Positions 34,246-45,600 of a stretch of 64,000 nt of DNA are shown here, piece by piece (the first letter of the stretch is position 1; the number at the start of each line of letters is the position of its first letter). The position numbers were made by a program, and so were the translations under genes. The notes below the pieces were generated by a model, which made no database searches, was not told where the DNA came from, and saw only the letters and a list, made by a program, of their open reading frames with translations. Source of the DNA: Paraburkholderia sp. ZP32-5. Its GTDB lineage: Bacteria > Pseudomonadota > Gammaproteobacteria > Burkholderiales > Burkholderiaceae. The stretch spans positions 1,736,001 to 1,800,000 of the forward strand of contig NZ_JAJEJP010000001.1 of NCBI RefSeq assembly GCF_021390495.1, read 5' to 3'.

Positions 34246-35895
34246 ATGAATTTCTGGCAATTGACGGTGAAAGCAAAACTCACCGCGGGTTTTGGTCTGA
34301 TTGCAGCGATGGTCGTGGTGCTATCGGGCCTGTCGCTGAAGTCGCTGGGCGATGCGAATGACCGGTTCGCGAACTATGTCGACGGCATCAATGCACGTGC
34401 CGATATGGCGGCGCAGATTCGCACGGCCGAGGACCGACGCGCCATCGCGGCGCGCAATCTGGTGCTGGTCACAAAGCCGTCCGACATCGAACTCGAAAAG
34501 GCGGCCGTCACGCTGGCAAATGCGGATGTTCAGGCCCGGATGAAACAGCTCAACGACATGGTGGCCGATGCATCCGACGTGACCCCGCAGGCCCGGGAGA
34601 TGATCGCCGAGATCGGCCGTATCGAGCGGATATATGCGCCGATCGCCCTGGCGATTGTCGATGCGGCGCTCAATAACCGGCACGATGAGGCCATCGTGAT
34701 GCTTGATGACAAATGTCGTCCCGTGTTACAGCAACTCGTCAAGGCCACGGATGATTACGCGCGGTACACCCACATCCGTGCTACCGAACTCGTCAGGAAA
34801 GCCGATGAACGCTACAACAGCCAGCGCAACCTGCTGATCGCGATTTGCCTCGCGGCGCTGGCCACCGCAGTGGTCTCGGGTGTGCAGATCACACGCGGGC
34901 TGCTCATTACGCTGGGTGCCGAACCGGCTGCGCTCAGCGAAGCCGCACGGCGCGTTGCCGGCGGCGATCTAAGTCCCGTGCAGGGCGCCGGGCAGGCCCC
35001 GCGAGGCAGCGTGCTGGCATCCATGGGCGAGATGCAGGCCAGTCTCGTGCGACTGATCGGACAGGTACGGTTGTCCGCGGACAACATCGCGACCGGATCG
35101 AACCAGATCGCTGCGGGCAACGCTGACCTTTCATCGCGCACCGAGCAGCAGGCGGCTTCGTTGCAGGAAACGGCGGCGAGCATGGAAGAGCTGACTTCGA
35201 CGGTGAAACAGAACGCCGAGAATGCGCAGCAGGCAAGCTCGCTGGCCGCCAATGCGTCGGACGTGTCGCAGCGGGGTAGCGCTGTGGTAGGGCAGGTTGT
35301 CGTTACCATGGGTGCGATCAGCCAGAGTTCAACGAGGATCGCGGACATCATCGGGATCATCGAGGGGATTGCGTTCCAGACGAATATCCTCGCGCTGAAC
35401 GCGGCGGTCGAGGCGGCCCGCGCGGGCGAGCGGGGCCAGGGTTTTGCGGTGGTCGCAAATGAAGTGCGCAATCTCGCGCAGCGCTCATCCGGCGCGGCCA
35501 AGGAAATCAGGGAACTCATTACCGCATCGGTCCAGAAAATCCACGACGGCTCGGCGCTGGCTGCCGATGCCGGCAAGACCATGGGTGAGGTCGCCCAGGC
35601 GATCGGACGCGTGACCGACATCATGAGCGAAATCGCTGCGGCTTCCCAGGAGCAGAGCCGGGACATTGAGCAGGTCAACGTGGCAATCACGCAGATGGAT
35701 GAGGTGACGCAACAGAACGCCTTGCTGGTCGAGGAAGCGGCGACAGCCTCGCGCTCGCTCGAAGATCAGGGGCAGCAGTTGACCCTGGCGGTGTCCTTTT
35801 TCCGTGTAGCGCAGGCTATCGATGTACCGGTGAGTACGTTCCGCAACTTGGGGCAGGGACGGCCGGACTCGGCGAAGGCATTGAGCTACAGGTGA
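34246..35895 (+). CDS. Methyl-accepting chemotaxis protein
   Basis: 549 residues from ATG 34246, after GAGGAAACAG. There is a membrane segment at 13-33, a periplasmic four-helix-bundle ligand domain of the Tar type (about 35-190), a second membrane segment near 195-215 and a HAMP region at about 215-265. The cytoplasmic signalling domain has the highly conserved hairpin tip [43 protein letters not shown] and the [18 protein letters not shown] segment hold likely methylation sites. The last residues (KALSYR) overlap sequence belonging to an IS5 remnant, so the native C-terminal tail has been replaced, but the signalling core is complete. Confidence 0.9.
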   Translation: MNFWQLTVKAKLTAGFGLIAAMVVVLSGLSLKSLGDANDRFANYVDGINARADMAAQIRTAEDRRAIAARNLVLVTKPSDIELEKAAVTLANADVQARMKQLNDMVADASDVTPQAREMIAEIGRIERIYAPIALAIVDAALNNRHDEAIVMLDDKCRPVLQQLVKATDDYARYTHIRATELVRKADERYNSQRNLLIAICLAALATAVVSGVQITRGLLITLGAEPAALSEAARRVAGGDLSPVQGAGQAPRGSVLASMGEMQASLVRLIGQVRLSADNIATGSNQIAAGNADLSSRTEQQAASLQETAASMEELTSTVKQNAENAQQASSLAANASDVSQRGSAVVGQVVVTMGAISQSSTRIADIIGIIEGIAFQTNILALNAAVEAARAGERGQGFAVVANEVRNLAQRSSGAAKEIRELITASVQKIHDGSALAADAGKTMGEVAQAIGRVTDIMSEIAAASQEQSRDIEQVNVAITQMDEVTQQNALLVEEAATASRSLEDQGQQLTLAVSFFRVAQAIDVPVSTFRNLGQGRPDSAKALSYR

Positions 35896-36094
35896 TCAAA
35901 CCCGACGAGACGAAAAGGAGGGCGTTCTGCTCCCCCGGCGCTGGGTGGTCGAGCGCAGCTTTGGCTGGCTCAACCGTTTCAGGCGTCTCGCGCGTGACTA
36001 TGAACGGCTTCCCGAAACTCTTGCTGGGATTCATTTGGTCGTCTTCGCAATGCTCATGCTTGTCCATGCCGTGCCAGTACTTCAAAGTGCCTAG
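35872..36094 (+). pseudogene. IS5-family transposase 3'-end remnant
   Basis: From about 35883 one frame reads [10 protein letters not shown]. After a one- or two-base shift near 35915 the next reads [22 protein letters not shown] and continues [27 protein letters not shown] to a stop at 36094. [14 protein letters not shown] is the diagnostic C-terminal block with the DDE glutamate of IS5-group transposases. The remnant starts inside the last codons of the chemoreceptor gene. Confidence 0.75.
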
Positions 36095-36875
36095 CACGCT
36101 CTTGGTAGCTAAAAATTGATGAAACGTTTTTATTGCATGTAGGGAGTACACGCGCCCGAATACGAAAAGAATAAATTCTTCGGGACGATGTCCGCACTGG
36201 ATTGCCACCTCGGAGTAAGTCCGATCTGCTCGATGAATTGATTGACGACGAGTTCGAGGGACCTGCTCGGCAGGCGTGGCCGGGCGGTATTCATACGGCA
36301 ACTATCGATAGTGAGCGGCAATTCACATCGGCCGGCTTCGCAAACAGAACTCGTAGCGCGGATGCCAGCGAAGACACCGAATAAGGATTTGGTGATCAAA
36401 AGGAGCGTGCATCGAACAACTCGTTCAGACTCTTCGTCTTACTTTCGCCGATCATCAGTTCGTTCAGCCCGACGACTCTCGTCATTCATTGTTCCAATTT
36501 GCACCTAGGTCGGTGAGATCTACTTCCTCGTCCCAGAAGAACAATTTCGCTTGTCGATATCGCGCCATTCTCATTTGAATGCCGGAGATGACTGGCATTA
36601 GTTATACAGATTGCATAATTCGTGAGACTTGCTTCTATGCATTACGAGTACTCAAGTCAAAGTCCCGATCGGCGTCAAATCCGCACGCCATAAGCACTTG
36701 CAGGGAATGAATAAAGAGATTCATATTTTCGTTGGAAGAATGTTTCTAAAAAGTTACTAAAGATTCTCCCGATCTCGCCGACATTCCTGAAACGGACTAC
36801 GGATGCCTGATTCGATGTACAGGCTTCGAAAATAGATCAAACAACAAAAGCCTGTGAATCGCGTGGAATCGTTGC
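36095..36875. other. AT-richer intergenic gap before the secretion locus
   Basis: About 780 bp of lower GC than the surroundings. No open frame has a ribosome-binding site or a recognisable product; frames at 36130-36399 (minus) and 36242-36508 (plus) look like noise. The final 270 bp (36600-36870) contain several A/T runs (TTCTAAAAAGTTACTAAAG) and most likely hold the promoter of the TpsA gene at 36876. Confidence 0.45.
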
Positions 36876-39041
36876 ATGGAAGACCGATACTATTCCCGTC
36901 TCTCAAGATATGGGGGAGGGCGCATTGCGTATGGCGTTGCCTGCTTATTAGCCTGTCTGAATATTGCTGTGCCGGTTACCGTTCAGGCGGCAGGCATTGC
37001 CGCGGATGGTAGTACGGCGACTACTGTGTCGACGGCTGCGAATGGCCATCAAACGGTCAACATCGCTCCGACCTTTGCCGGCGTATCGAATAATCGCTAC
37101 AGCAGTTTCAGCGTCGGCGCGGCTGGAGCTTCGCTGAACAACGTCGGCATCAACGCGCGCACCATCGTCAATCAGGTCACCAGTACCGCTCCCAGTGTGA
37201 TCAGCGGTCAGATCGACGTGCTCGGGTCGCGTGCGAACGTGATACTGGCGAATCCCAACGGCATCACGATTAACGGCGGTTCATTCGTCAACACGGGCCG
37301 TGTCGCGCTAACCACCGGACAGGTCAGCTTCAAGGACACCGTCCCGGTGGCCGGTCTTCCCGAGCGGGACATCGTGCTCGACACGAGCACCGGCACCATC
37401 GTCGTCGGTCCGCAGGGACTGGTGAGTGCACTGATCGGGCTCGATATGATCGCCAAAAATGTGCAGATCAATGGGCCACTCACCAATACTTTTACGTCGC
37501 AGACGGCCAATGCTCGCATCGTGGCCGGCAACAGCAACCTCACGCTGAACACGGCGGTTTCTCCGGGCGACAACAGCAACGACTGGCTGACGCTGAGTCA
37601 GACGACAAGTCCCGCAATAGCCAGTTCATTCGCGATCGACATCACCGCGGCCGGCAGCCTGTCCAGCGGTCGGGTCCAACTGATCGTCACCGACAAAGGT
37701 CCGGGCGTGCGCAGCGCCGGGCCGATGAACGCGACGCTCGGCGATTTCACGCTGTCGTCGAACGGCTCGGTGCAGTTCTCGAATACGACGCTCACGGCGC
37801 AGAACAATCTCGACTTGCAGGCGAAGGACAGCGTTGCCTTATCGGACACGGCTCTGAAGGCGAGTGGTGGTTCGGCGACGCTAAATGCGACCGGCGCCGT
37901 CAGCCTGACGGGGAGCAGCATACTCGCCAACACCGGTATCGACGTAAGCGGGGCGGGTATTGCGCTCACGCAGGACGCCGCGGCTCAATCAGTGATCGGC
38001 TCAGGCACCAGCGGCGTGGTGCTCACCAGCATCGGCGACATCACGAGCATCGGTTCGCTGATCCAGGGTCAGCAGAAAAACACGCTGGATACGGCATCGC
38101 TCGGCGCGGTTACGCTCAATGCGACGGGCAATGTGTTGAACCAGTCGACACCGGATGGCCAACTCGCGGTGATGTTCGGCGTGGACGGCGATCTCTCGGT
38201 GACTGCCGGCGGTTCGGTGACCAACCAGAATGCCCGGATGCTGTCGAACAAGGCGCTGACAATAACCGCGGGCGGTGACGTCAACAACATCGTCGATCAT
38301 TCGGATGGGACTAACGGCGGCGCACCGGTTAGCTATTCGGACCGCAGTTGGCGACTGCTCTTCGTCGAGCACCGCGAAAGCGGCTTTGATGTCGACTACG
38401 GGGCGATTGCAGATCCATCGAAGCTGTCCTACATCACCGCTGACGACGGCAACCTGACCCTCTCCGGCCAGAACGTCACTAATGTCGGTGGCTCGATCCT
38501 CGCGAACAACGGCTCGATTGCAATCGTCGCGCGCGACGCGTTGCTGACACAGGCAGTGTTCACCGGCCAGGCATCGTACCGCGAGTCCTGCTTCATCTTT
38601 TGCAGTTCCACTTCGTCGAGCACGGTACAGGCGTTCGGCGGCGTGATCGAAGCTGCGCAAGACATCACGCTGAACGCGGGTTCACAGATCACCAATACGG
38701 GCGGTACGGTGCTTGCGGTCAACGCGCTGACAGTTGATGCACCCAAAACGCTTGCACAAGCGGTGCCCGGATATAGCGCGATCAATAGCTCGCACGATCT
38801 TAAAGCGTGGTTCGGCAATTCATGGTCGGCGATTTTTGCCACCGATACGGGCGGCCTTTTCAGCGCCGGCACGGGTCAGGTCAAGCTCACGGGCGAGGCG
38901 GATATCGATGGCGGTGCGTTCGAGGCGCCCGACGGCATTAACGCCGCAGGTGGCGTAAACACGATCCGCACACCGTATCGCGCGCCGGTCACGATTGGCA
39001 ATCACAACCATCTCGGGCTCGTGTCGTGGCTCGGGTTATGA
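36876..39041 (+). CDS. Short TpsA-type filamentous haemagglutinin domain protein
   Basis: 721 residues. The signal segment at about 17-39 ends in VQAAG. The TPS secretion domain (about 40-290) includes ARTIVNQVTS, LANPNGITINGGSFVNTGRV and further beta-helix turns. The rest is degenerate beta-helix to residue 721. It is short for a TpsA, with no FHA repeat array and no toxin-like end; it stops at SWLGL exactly where the partner TpsB begins (ATGA overlap). A cysteine pair, CFIFC, occurs near residue 570, unusual for FHA-like beta-helices. It could be a small adhesin secreted by the linked TpsB, or a truncated ancestor of the giant exoprotein downstream. Confidence 0.85.
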   Translation: MEDRYYSRLSRYGGGRIAYGVACLLACLNIAVPVTVQAAGIAADGSTATTVSTAANGHQTVNIAPTFAGVSNNRYSSFSVGAAGASLNNVGINARTIVNQVTSTAPSVISGQIDVLGSRANVILANPNGITINGGSFVNTGRVALTTGQVSFKDTVPVAGLPERDIVLDTSTGTIVVGPQGLVSALIGLDMIAKNVQINGPLTNTFTSQTANARIVAGNSNLTLNTAVSPGDNSNDWLTLSQTTSPAIASSFAIDITAAGSLSSGRVQLIVTDKGPGVRSAGPMNATLGDFTLSSNGSVQFSNTTLTAQNNLDLQAKDSVALSDTALKASGGSATLNATGAVSLTGSSILANTGIDVSGAGIALTQDAAAQSVIGSGTSGVVLTSIGDITSIGSLIQGQQKNTLDTASLGAVTLNATGNVLNQSTPDGQLAVMFGVDGDLSVTAGGSVTNQNARMLSNKALTITAGGDVNNIVDHSDGTNGGAPVSYSDRSWRLLFVEHRESGFDVDYGAIADPSKLSYITADDGNLTLSGQNVTNVGGSILANNGSIAIVARDALLTQAVFTGQASYRESCFIFCSSTSSSTVQAFGGVIEAAQDITLNAGSQITNTGGTVLAVNALTVDAPKTLAQAVPGYSAINSSHDLKAWFGNSWSAIFATDTGGLFSAGTGQVKLTGEADIDGGAFEAPDGINAAGGVNTIRTPYRAPVTIGNHNHLGLVSWLGL

Positions 39042-40843
39042 GTCGCTCTATTTTCCGCCTCGCGCGTTGCATGCTCGCATTAGTCGCTGGTGTCACCGCG
39101 GTGCACGGATTCGCGCAAACGCCACCAGGTTTGCCGAACGCCGCCGCGCTGGGCAGTGTGCCCACGCGCGTCGAACAGGACCCGGCTCAACGGCTGTTGC
39201 AGGAGCGACGCGACCGCCAGCGGCGCGACGAGATTCAGCAGTCGCCTGCCGAGATCGAAGTTGCGCAGCCGACCGTAGTCAATCTGCCCGAGGGCGCCGA
39301 CGTCGAGACGTTGCCCGATGTCGAGCCAATGTTCAGGATCGACCACATCGAATTCACCGGCGACACCGTGCTTGGCGCGGCTGAACTTGACCGGATCGCT
39401 GCGCCCTTCATCGGCAGGATGCTTGGCCGTAACCGCATCAATCTGCTGCTGCGCCGCGTGACCGAAGCATTCATCGCAAGAGGCTATATCACGACTCGAG
39501 CCTATCTTGGCGCGCAGAATCTCGCATCGGGCACGCTGAAAATCAATATTGTCGATGGCAAGGTGTCGGCCTTTACTTTGAACGGCCATCCTCTGCGTCC
39601 GCGCGATCCCAACGAGCCGTGGTACACGACGCATGGTGGCGGTCTATTGACCGATGCAGGGACCGCGTGGGCGTTCGGCGACAGCCGCGGCGACGTATTG
39701 CGACTGCCGGATCTCGAGCAGGGCGTCGACCAGATCAACCGCTTGCGCCGCAACCAGGCCGAGATCCAGATTTTGCCGGGAGAGACACCCGGTGATTCGG
39801 TGGTGGCCGTGACCAACCATTATGGCGATCGCGTTTTCTACGACCTCGGCATCGACAACTATGGCAGTTCGCAAACCGGCACGCTGCGCTACCGGGCGGG
39901 CGTTGAAGCAGACAACCTGATCGGCTTGCAGGAGTCGCTGTCGTTCAATTTTGTCGGCACTCAGGACAGCAACGCGGTGCTGTTTTCCGCCGCCGTCCCA
40001 TATGGTTATCAGACCTTCAGCTATACGACATCGCTATCCGAATTCCAGCAGATCATCAGCGACGTCGCATTGCTGCAAGGCCGCACGTTCAGCCAGATTC
40101 TCGGTTGGAACGATGTGCTGACCCGCTCGCGCACCGGACGCACCAGCGTTGACGTGACGCTGACCAAAATGCGCACTGAGCGTTCGGTGAATGGCATTGA
40201 TCTGATGCCGCAGGATCTCACGGTGCTACGTGTTGCGCTGAATGGCCTGCGCCGGTTCGTCGCGCACGATCAGGCGGCAGCCGCGACGTGGGACGTCGGC
40301 GTTTCGGAAGGTTTGCCGTGGCTATCCGCCAGTCACGACGCCACCGACATCGACGAGTCCGATGCGCACAGTCAGTTCACCAAATTCGATGCGACTGCCA
40401 CGTTGCAGGTCGCACTCGGTAGCCTGGCCGGTACGCAGTGGACCTATCGCGGCACACTGCACGGCCAGTACAGCGGCACGGCGATGTTCAGCAACGAGCA
40501 GATCTTCCTGGGCGGTATGGATTCGGTGCGTGGTTTCACTGAAGGCGGCATCGCCGGCGATAGTGGTTTTTATCTGCGCAATGAAGCCGCGTGGGAGAAC
40601 GTGCCGCCGTGGCATGACGTACATCTGGAGCCATACGCATTCATCGATGGCGGCAAATCGCATCTGGTCGCTCAGGGTGGCTGGCCGACGCTTATGGGTA
40701 CCGGCGTCGGAGCGCGCATGCAATGGCGCCACAACACGCAGACCGTCACGAGCGAGGTGCTGCTCGGACAGGCCTTGCTTCAACCGGCCGCACTAGGAAA
40801 AAAAGCCGCGGTGCTGCTCGCCACACTCAACTGGTCACTTTGA
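39038..40843 (+). CDS. TpsB outer-membrane transporter (ShlB/FhaC/HecB family)
   Basis: 601 residues from ATG 39038, overlapping the TpsA stop as ATGA, so translation is coupled; an in-frame GTG at 39026 is less likely. A signal peptide ends near GFAQ. A Q/R-rich linker is followed by POTRA domains (about 95-250; MFRIDHIEFTGDTVLG starts the first). The C-terminal 16-strand barrel contains QIFLGGMDSVRGFTEGG, the conserved VRGF motif of the extracellular loop that plugs the pore, and ends in an aromatic-type strand (LATLNWSL). It exports TpsA proteins bearing NPNGI-type TPS domains, probably both in this locus. Confidence 0.92.
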   Translation: MSRSIFRLARCMLALVAGVTAVHGFAQTPPGLPNAAALGSVPTRVEQDPAQRLLQERRDRQRRDEIQQSPAEIEVAQPTVVNLPEGADVETLPDVEPMFRIDHIEFTGDTVLGAAELDRIAAPFIGRMLGRNRINLLLRRVTEAFIARGYITTRAYLGAQNLASGTLKINIVDGKVSAFTLNGHPLRPRDPNEPWYTTHGGGLLTDAGTAWAFGDSRGDVLRLPDLEQGVDQINRLRRNQAEIQILPGETPGDSVVAVTNHYGDRVFYDLGIDNYGSSQTGTLRYRAGVEADNLIGLQESLSFNFVGTQDSNAVLFSAAVPYGYQTFSYTTSLSEFQQIISDVALLQGRTFSQILGWNDVLTRSRTGRTSVDVTLTKMRTERSVNGIDLMPQDLTVLRVALNGLRRFVAHDQAAAATWDVGVSEGLPWLSASHDATDIDESDAHSQFTKFDATATLQVALGSLAGTQWTYRGTLHGQYSGTAMFSNEQIFLGGMDSVRGFTEGGIAGDSGFYLRNEAAWENVPPWHDVHLEPYAFIDGGKSHLVAQGGWPTLMGTGVGARMQWRHNTQTVTSEVLLGQALLQPAALGKKAAVLLATLNWSL

Positions 40844-40853
40844 AGAGGTTTCT

Positions 40854-41762
40854 ATGAAACACAGTCCGCTCGTCGTCAGGGTTCGCAACGCCGCGCTGAT
40901 CATCGCGCTCGGTCTTGCCGCCGGTATGCCATGTGCTGCTCATGCGGCCACCAAGCCCAGCACGAAACCCGCCATTGACAAGAGCGTGGATGCCGTCGCT
41001 GGTCCACTGCCGGCCAATGCCGTGGCACGCGTCAACAACGTCGTGATCACGCAGGAACAACTCGATCAGGCGGTCCGTGCGCTGAATGCTCCCGACACGC
41101 CGGCATTGCGTACGGCGGTGAAGAATCAGCTGATTGCGCGCGAACTGTTTTATCAGGCCGCCGAGAAGCAGCACTACGAATCGCGTCCGCAAGTTGTGGC
41201 CGCTGTCGAGCAGGCGAAGACGGCCGCGATGACCGCCGCGTATTTGCGCGACGAGGTCAAGCCGGCGCAGGTCACCGATGCCGACGTGAAGGCGAAGTAC
41301 GACGCCATCACCGCGACGCTGGGCGAAAACGAATACAAGCCGAGCGCGATTGCCGTGAAAGACGCCGATACGGCGCAGACCGTGCTCACGCAACTGAAGA
41401 AGGGCACCGACTTCGCGCAACTCGCGAAGCAGTACAGCCAGGGCCCCAGCGCGGCGCAAGGCGGCGCGCTCAACTGGGTTTCATTCAAGACGCCGATCCA
41501 GCCTGGCAATACGCAGAACTGGCCGCAGCCGCTCGCCGAAGCGCTGGTCAAGCTGCCGCAAGGCGGCGTGTCGAGCGCGCCGGTGCAGGTCGGCGACGCG
41601 TACTGGATTCTGCGTGTCGACGAAAAGCGCCCCACACAGGTTCCTCAGTATGACCAGATCAAGGACACGTTGCGCAAGCAGCTTGAACAGGTCGCACTGG
41701 AGAAAGCCACGGCACAGGTGGTGGTCGATCTGATGAAGAACGCACGCATTCAGCAGCAGTAA
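40854..41762 (+). CDS. Periplasmic peptidyl-prolyl isomerase, parvulin type
   Basis: 302 residues. The signal peptide at 1-32 ends in AHAA. An N-terminal SurA-like helical region (ARVNNVVITQEQLDQAVRALN) is followed by a rotamase domain at about 150-250, containing GTDFAQLAKQYSQGPSAAQGGALNWV and a later SAPVQVGDAYWILRVDEKR. It lies 11 bp after tpsB. The position suggests a dedicated chaperone keeping the very large exoprotein unfolded or guiding it in the periplasm; DegP/Par-type PPIases are known to act on FHA. That role is inferred here. Confidence 0.88.
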   Translation: MKHSPLVVRVRNAALIIALGLAAGMPCAAHAATKPSTKPAIDKSVDAVAGPLPANAVARVNNVVITQEQLDQAVRALNAPDTPALRTAVKNQLIARELFYQAAEKQHYESRPQVVAAVEQAKTAAMTAAYLRDEVKPAQVTDADVKAKYDAITATLGENEYKPSAIAVKDADTAQTVLTQLKKGTDFAQLAKQYSQGPSAAQGGALNWVSFKTPIQPGNTQNWPQPLAEALVKLPQGGVSSAPVQVGDAYWILRVDEKRPTQVPQYDQIKDTLRKQLEQVALEKATAQVVVDLMKNARIQQQ

Positions 41763-41846
41763 AAGCAATCGGAGGCAGGTCAGCGGTTGCCTTGCACACC
41801 AGCGGGGCTTTTGGCGAGTTTGATCAAAAAAAAAGGAATAGGGGAA

Positions 41847-42470
41847 ATGAAGTTGAACATCAAGAAAGCGGTATTTGCCATTGCGGCGCTGGCAGCGACA
41901 GCAGCCCTGACGGGATGCGCCACTCCATATCAGTCGGAAGGTCTGACGGGCGGGTACAAGGACAGACAGATCGATGGCCAGACATTGCATGTTCAGTTCT
42001 GGGGCAATGGGTACTCGACGCAACAGCTGGTGCACAAGTACTTCCTGTACCGCTGCGCCGAGCTGACGCAACAGCATGGATTCAAATACTTCATGGTCGT
42101 TCCCCCCGCAATGACGGGCGCGCTTGCACCGACCGGCAGCCTGGTCCGCAGTTCGGGGTTTGACCACAGCATGATGCAAAAAACGGCCTACTACGTGCCA
42201 ATCATCATCCCCAGCGGTGGTGGTGGAGTAACCAGACATGAGGAGTCGGCAGACATCCGGATGTTCAACGACGACGCGGTATTTTCCATGAAGGTCGCCG
42301 GCTGGGACGCGGCCGAGATGCTGGAACAGCTGGGCCCCTTCGTTCACAGCAATGGGCAGACAGCGAGGGACATTCCGCAAAGCTGGGTCTTCGAACCTGG
42401 CAAGCCCAAGGTACGCGCGCAAGACCTGTTGCCCACCGCGCCAAAGAAGGACGTCGCCGCGGGAACCTGA
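41847..42470 (+). CDS. Lipoprotein, CC0125/CC1285-like family
   Basis: 207 residues from ATG 41847, with a purine-rich site; the upstream in-frame start has none. The lipobox is LTGC at about residues 22-25, after a hydrophobic leader. The mature start YQSEGLTGGYKDRQIDGQTLHVQFWGNGYSTQQLV matches the small family of lipoproteins with the pattern G-Y-x-D-x-Q-[IL]-x-x-x-x-x-V-x-F-x-G-N-G-Y. Residues after C are A-T, favouring outer-membrane sorting. It lies between the PPIase and the giant exoprotein and may assist secretion or anchoring; function is unknown. Confidence 0.8.
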   Translation: MKLNIKKAVFAIAALAATAALTGCATPYQSEGLTGGYKDRQIDGQTLHVQFWGNGYSTQQLVHKYFLYRCAELTQQHGFKYFMVVPPAMTGALAPTGSLVRSSGFDHSMMQKTAYYVPIIIPSGGGGVTRHEESADIRMFNDDAVFSMKVAGWDAAEMLEQLGPFVHSNGQTARDIPQSWVFEPGKPKVRAQDLLPTAPKKDVAAGT

Positions 42471-42636
42471 TTCGAAAGAAAGAGCGTGGCTCCAGGCATC
42501 TGATAGCGCGACAGAAAAGGTGGCAACTCCGCCAGACCGCGGAGTGTGGCAGAGGTGGAAACACTGCCACTACCGCGATGCAGATCGACCAGCCTGCATC
42601 GCGGCTGACAGGAAATGAAGAAAAACGAAAAAGATC

Positions 42637-45600
42637 ATGAACGCGTCCACACGTAACGCTTTACGACAACTCGAGCAGAACCGCCACGCACACGACGAGC
42701 GCCACGAGCGCGGCCTGCAGGCCGCGCGTCTGAGCTGGCCCACGCCGACGCGTGCGTATCGCGTTTGGCAGCGTGCAGTGTCGGCGCTGGTCGCGTTGAC
42801 ACTATTCGCGGGACCGCTGTCGATTACGTTCGAGCAAAGCCGGGACGCGGCGGGTGTGCTGGCGGCCGGTAGTCATCGTCTGGATGACGAAGCCTGGCAG
42901 CGCATCATCGATCTGAGCGCGGTGCGGATTCGCTTTGAAATGCAGATGGCGCACGCCGCGCCAATTGCCGACCCGACCGCGCCGATTTCGTTTCAACCGA
43001 AAATTACCCAGTCGACCGGGGCGAGCGGCGGCGTACCTGTCGTCAACATCACAGCACCGAACGCGGCGGGGATTTCACTCAACAAATTCCAGAGCTTCAA
43101 CATTGATCCGGTCGGGCTGATTCTGAACAACAGCCTGATATCGGGTACGTCGCTCACAGGCGGCAATGTCCAGGCGAACGCGAACCTGGCCGGCCGCACC
43201 GCAAGCGTGATCGTCAACCAGGTCACATCGACGGGCGCCGCGTACGCGAGTTTGCTGAACGGTCCGCTCGAAGTGTTCGGCGCGCCGGCCACCGTGATCA
43301 TCGCGAACCCGAACGGCATCACGACCAACGGTACCGGCTTCACGAATACGATCGGCGTGACGCTCTCGACCGGCACGCCGCAGTTTCTGAGCGACCTGAA
43401 CGGCACGCCCACCGACTTCAACAACGCGCAGGCGATCGGCTACAGCGTGGTCGGCGGCCATATCCAGATCGAAGGTAATGCGGGCGTGAACGGCCCCGGC
43501 GCCGGTATTGAAGGGACGGTCGGCACGATCGACCTGATCGGCGAAACCATCGGCATCAACGCGCCGTTGTATGCCGGCTCGCGGATCAATGCGATTGCCG
43601 GGCGGCAGTTCGTGCTGCCGTCGGCGGTGGGCAGCGACGGCACCACGTATGCCACGTCCGCGAACGGCTCCGACAACTCCGCCAACGCGATCAATAGCGC
43701 CAACGGTCGCATCAACAACGGCCTGGCCATCGACGCCACCGCGTTCGGCGCGATGACGGCCGGCCAGATCCAGGTGATCGGCACGGCGGCCGGCATGGGC
43801 GTGCGCACCGACGCGCAAATGGCCGCCAACACCGGCGACCTGCTGCTGTCGTCGAACGGTGATCTGACGGTTAACGGTTCGGCCGCGCAACAGCAGGCGA
43901 CGCTGCAAGCTGGCGGCAATCTGTCGATGACCGGCACGCACGTCGGCATCGACGGCTACACGATCAATGCGAACGGCGATGTCACGTCGACCGGCACGAT
44001 CCAGACGACCGGCAAGCTCGCGGTGACGGCGGGCGGCAACGTCAACCTGGCGAACACGCAATCGATCGGCGACACGGCGGTCACCGGCGGCGCGAGCGTC
44101 ACGCTCGGTGACGTGCAGACCAGCGGCGCACTCGCGGTGACGGCGCAGGGCAACGACGGCACGGGCGACATCAACCTGAACGGCACGTCCGTGACGAGCG
44201 GTGCGACCGATCTGCAGGCGGCGCGCGATGTCAACGTGAACGGGCAGGCCAACGGCAGCACGCTGCAGGTGACGGCGCAGCGTGACGTCAACGTGAACGC
44301 AAGCGGCGCTTTGCTCACCACGGGCGATCTGACGGTGACGGCGACCCAGGGCAGCCTCACGTCGAGCGGCAGTGTTGCCGCCGGCGGGCAAGTGACGCTG
44401 TCGAGCGGGCAGGACGTGCGATTTACCGGTGCGTTGCAGGCCAACCAGGATTTGCAGGTGAGTGCCGGCAACAGCGCGACGCTGGCGGATACGCAGGTGG
44501 GCGGCGCATTGCAGGTCACGGCGAACGGCACATCGAGCGGCGACGCGACCTTCAATGGCGACACCCAGGTGACGGGCACGGCGGCCGTGCAGGCGGCACG
44601 CGATGTCGTCGTGAACGGCACGCTCGCGAGTGGTGCGCAGATCGCGCTGAACGGACAGCGCAATGTCACGGTCGCGAACACGGGGACCGTGCAGGCGAAC
44701 GGCGATCTGGATATGACGGCGGTGACGGGCAACGTGACGTCCAGCGGCGCGCTGATCACCGCGGCGAACCTGAACGCGACGGCCGGCCAGGATGTGGCGC
44801 TGACCGGTTCGACCGGCGCGGTGGCGAATACCAGTCTGAGCGCGGGCCGCGATCTGACGGTCGACGGGACGCTGGCCGGCCAGGGCACGGCGACGCTGAC
44901 GGCGGGGCGCGACGCGTTGCTCGGCGGCACCAGCGGCTTTACGCACGACGTCACGGTGAACGCGACCAACGATCTCACCGTGAGCGGCACGCTGGTCGGC
45001 ATGGCCACGCTGACGCTGACGGCGGGTCAGGCGGCGACGCTCAACAATGTGCAGTCGACTGCGGCATTGCAGGTCGCCGCCAACTCTGGGCCGTTGACGA
45101 TCAACGGCACGGTGACATCGCTGGTGGGTGCGTCGCTGACGTCCGGAGGCGACTTCGCCGTGAACGGCACGTTGCAGAGTAACGCGGCGTTGAGCGTGGC
45201 AAGCGGCGGCAATCTGTCGGTGGCCGGTACGGTCAATACGTTGTCGACCGGGGCATTCACTGCCGCGCGCGACTTCAATATCGCCGGTACCTTGCAGACG
45301 AGCAATTCGCTCAGCGTCACGAACGGTGGCAATGCCGTCATTTCCGGCACCGTCAATTCGCTGGCCGACGCGTCGATCACATCGGCCGGCAATGTCGGCG
45401 TCAATGGACTGCTGCAAGGTGTCGGCGCATTGCTGGTCGCGAGCGGCGGCGATACGTCGGTGGGCGGCACGGTGCTGTCCACCAGCGATGTCACGCTGCG
45501 CAACGCGGCAGGGTCAATGACCAGCACCGGCACGTTGCAAGCGGGCGGCAAGCTGTTGATCGACGCGGCGCAGTCGGTCGACCTGGGTCATCGCAACACG

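Noticed and set aside
33733..34260. 175-residue minus-strand frame with DDVVELLTLANLDGRLTIGIDRFE
   Set aside because: This is the well-known antisense shadow of IS6-type transposases; the opposite strand reads the actual transposase blocks.
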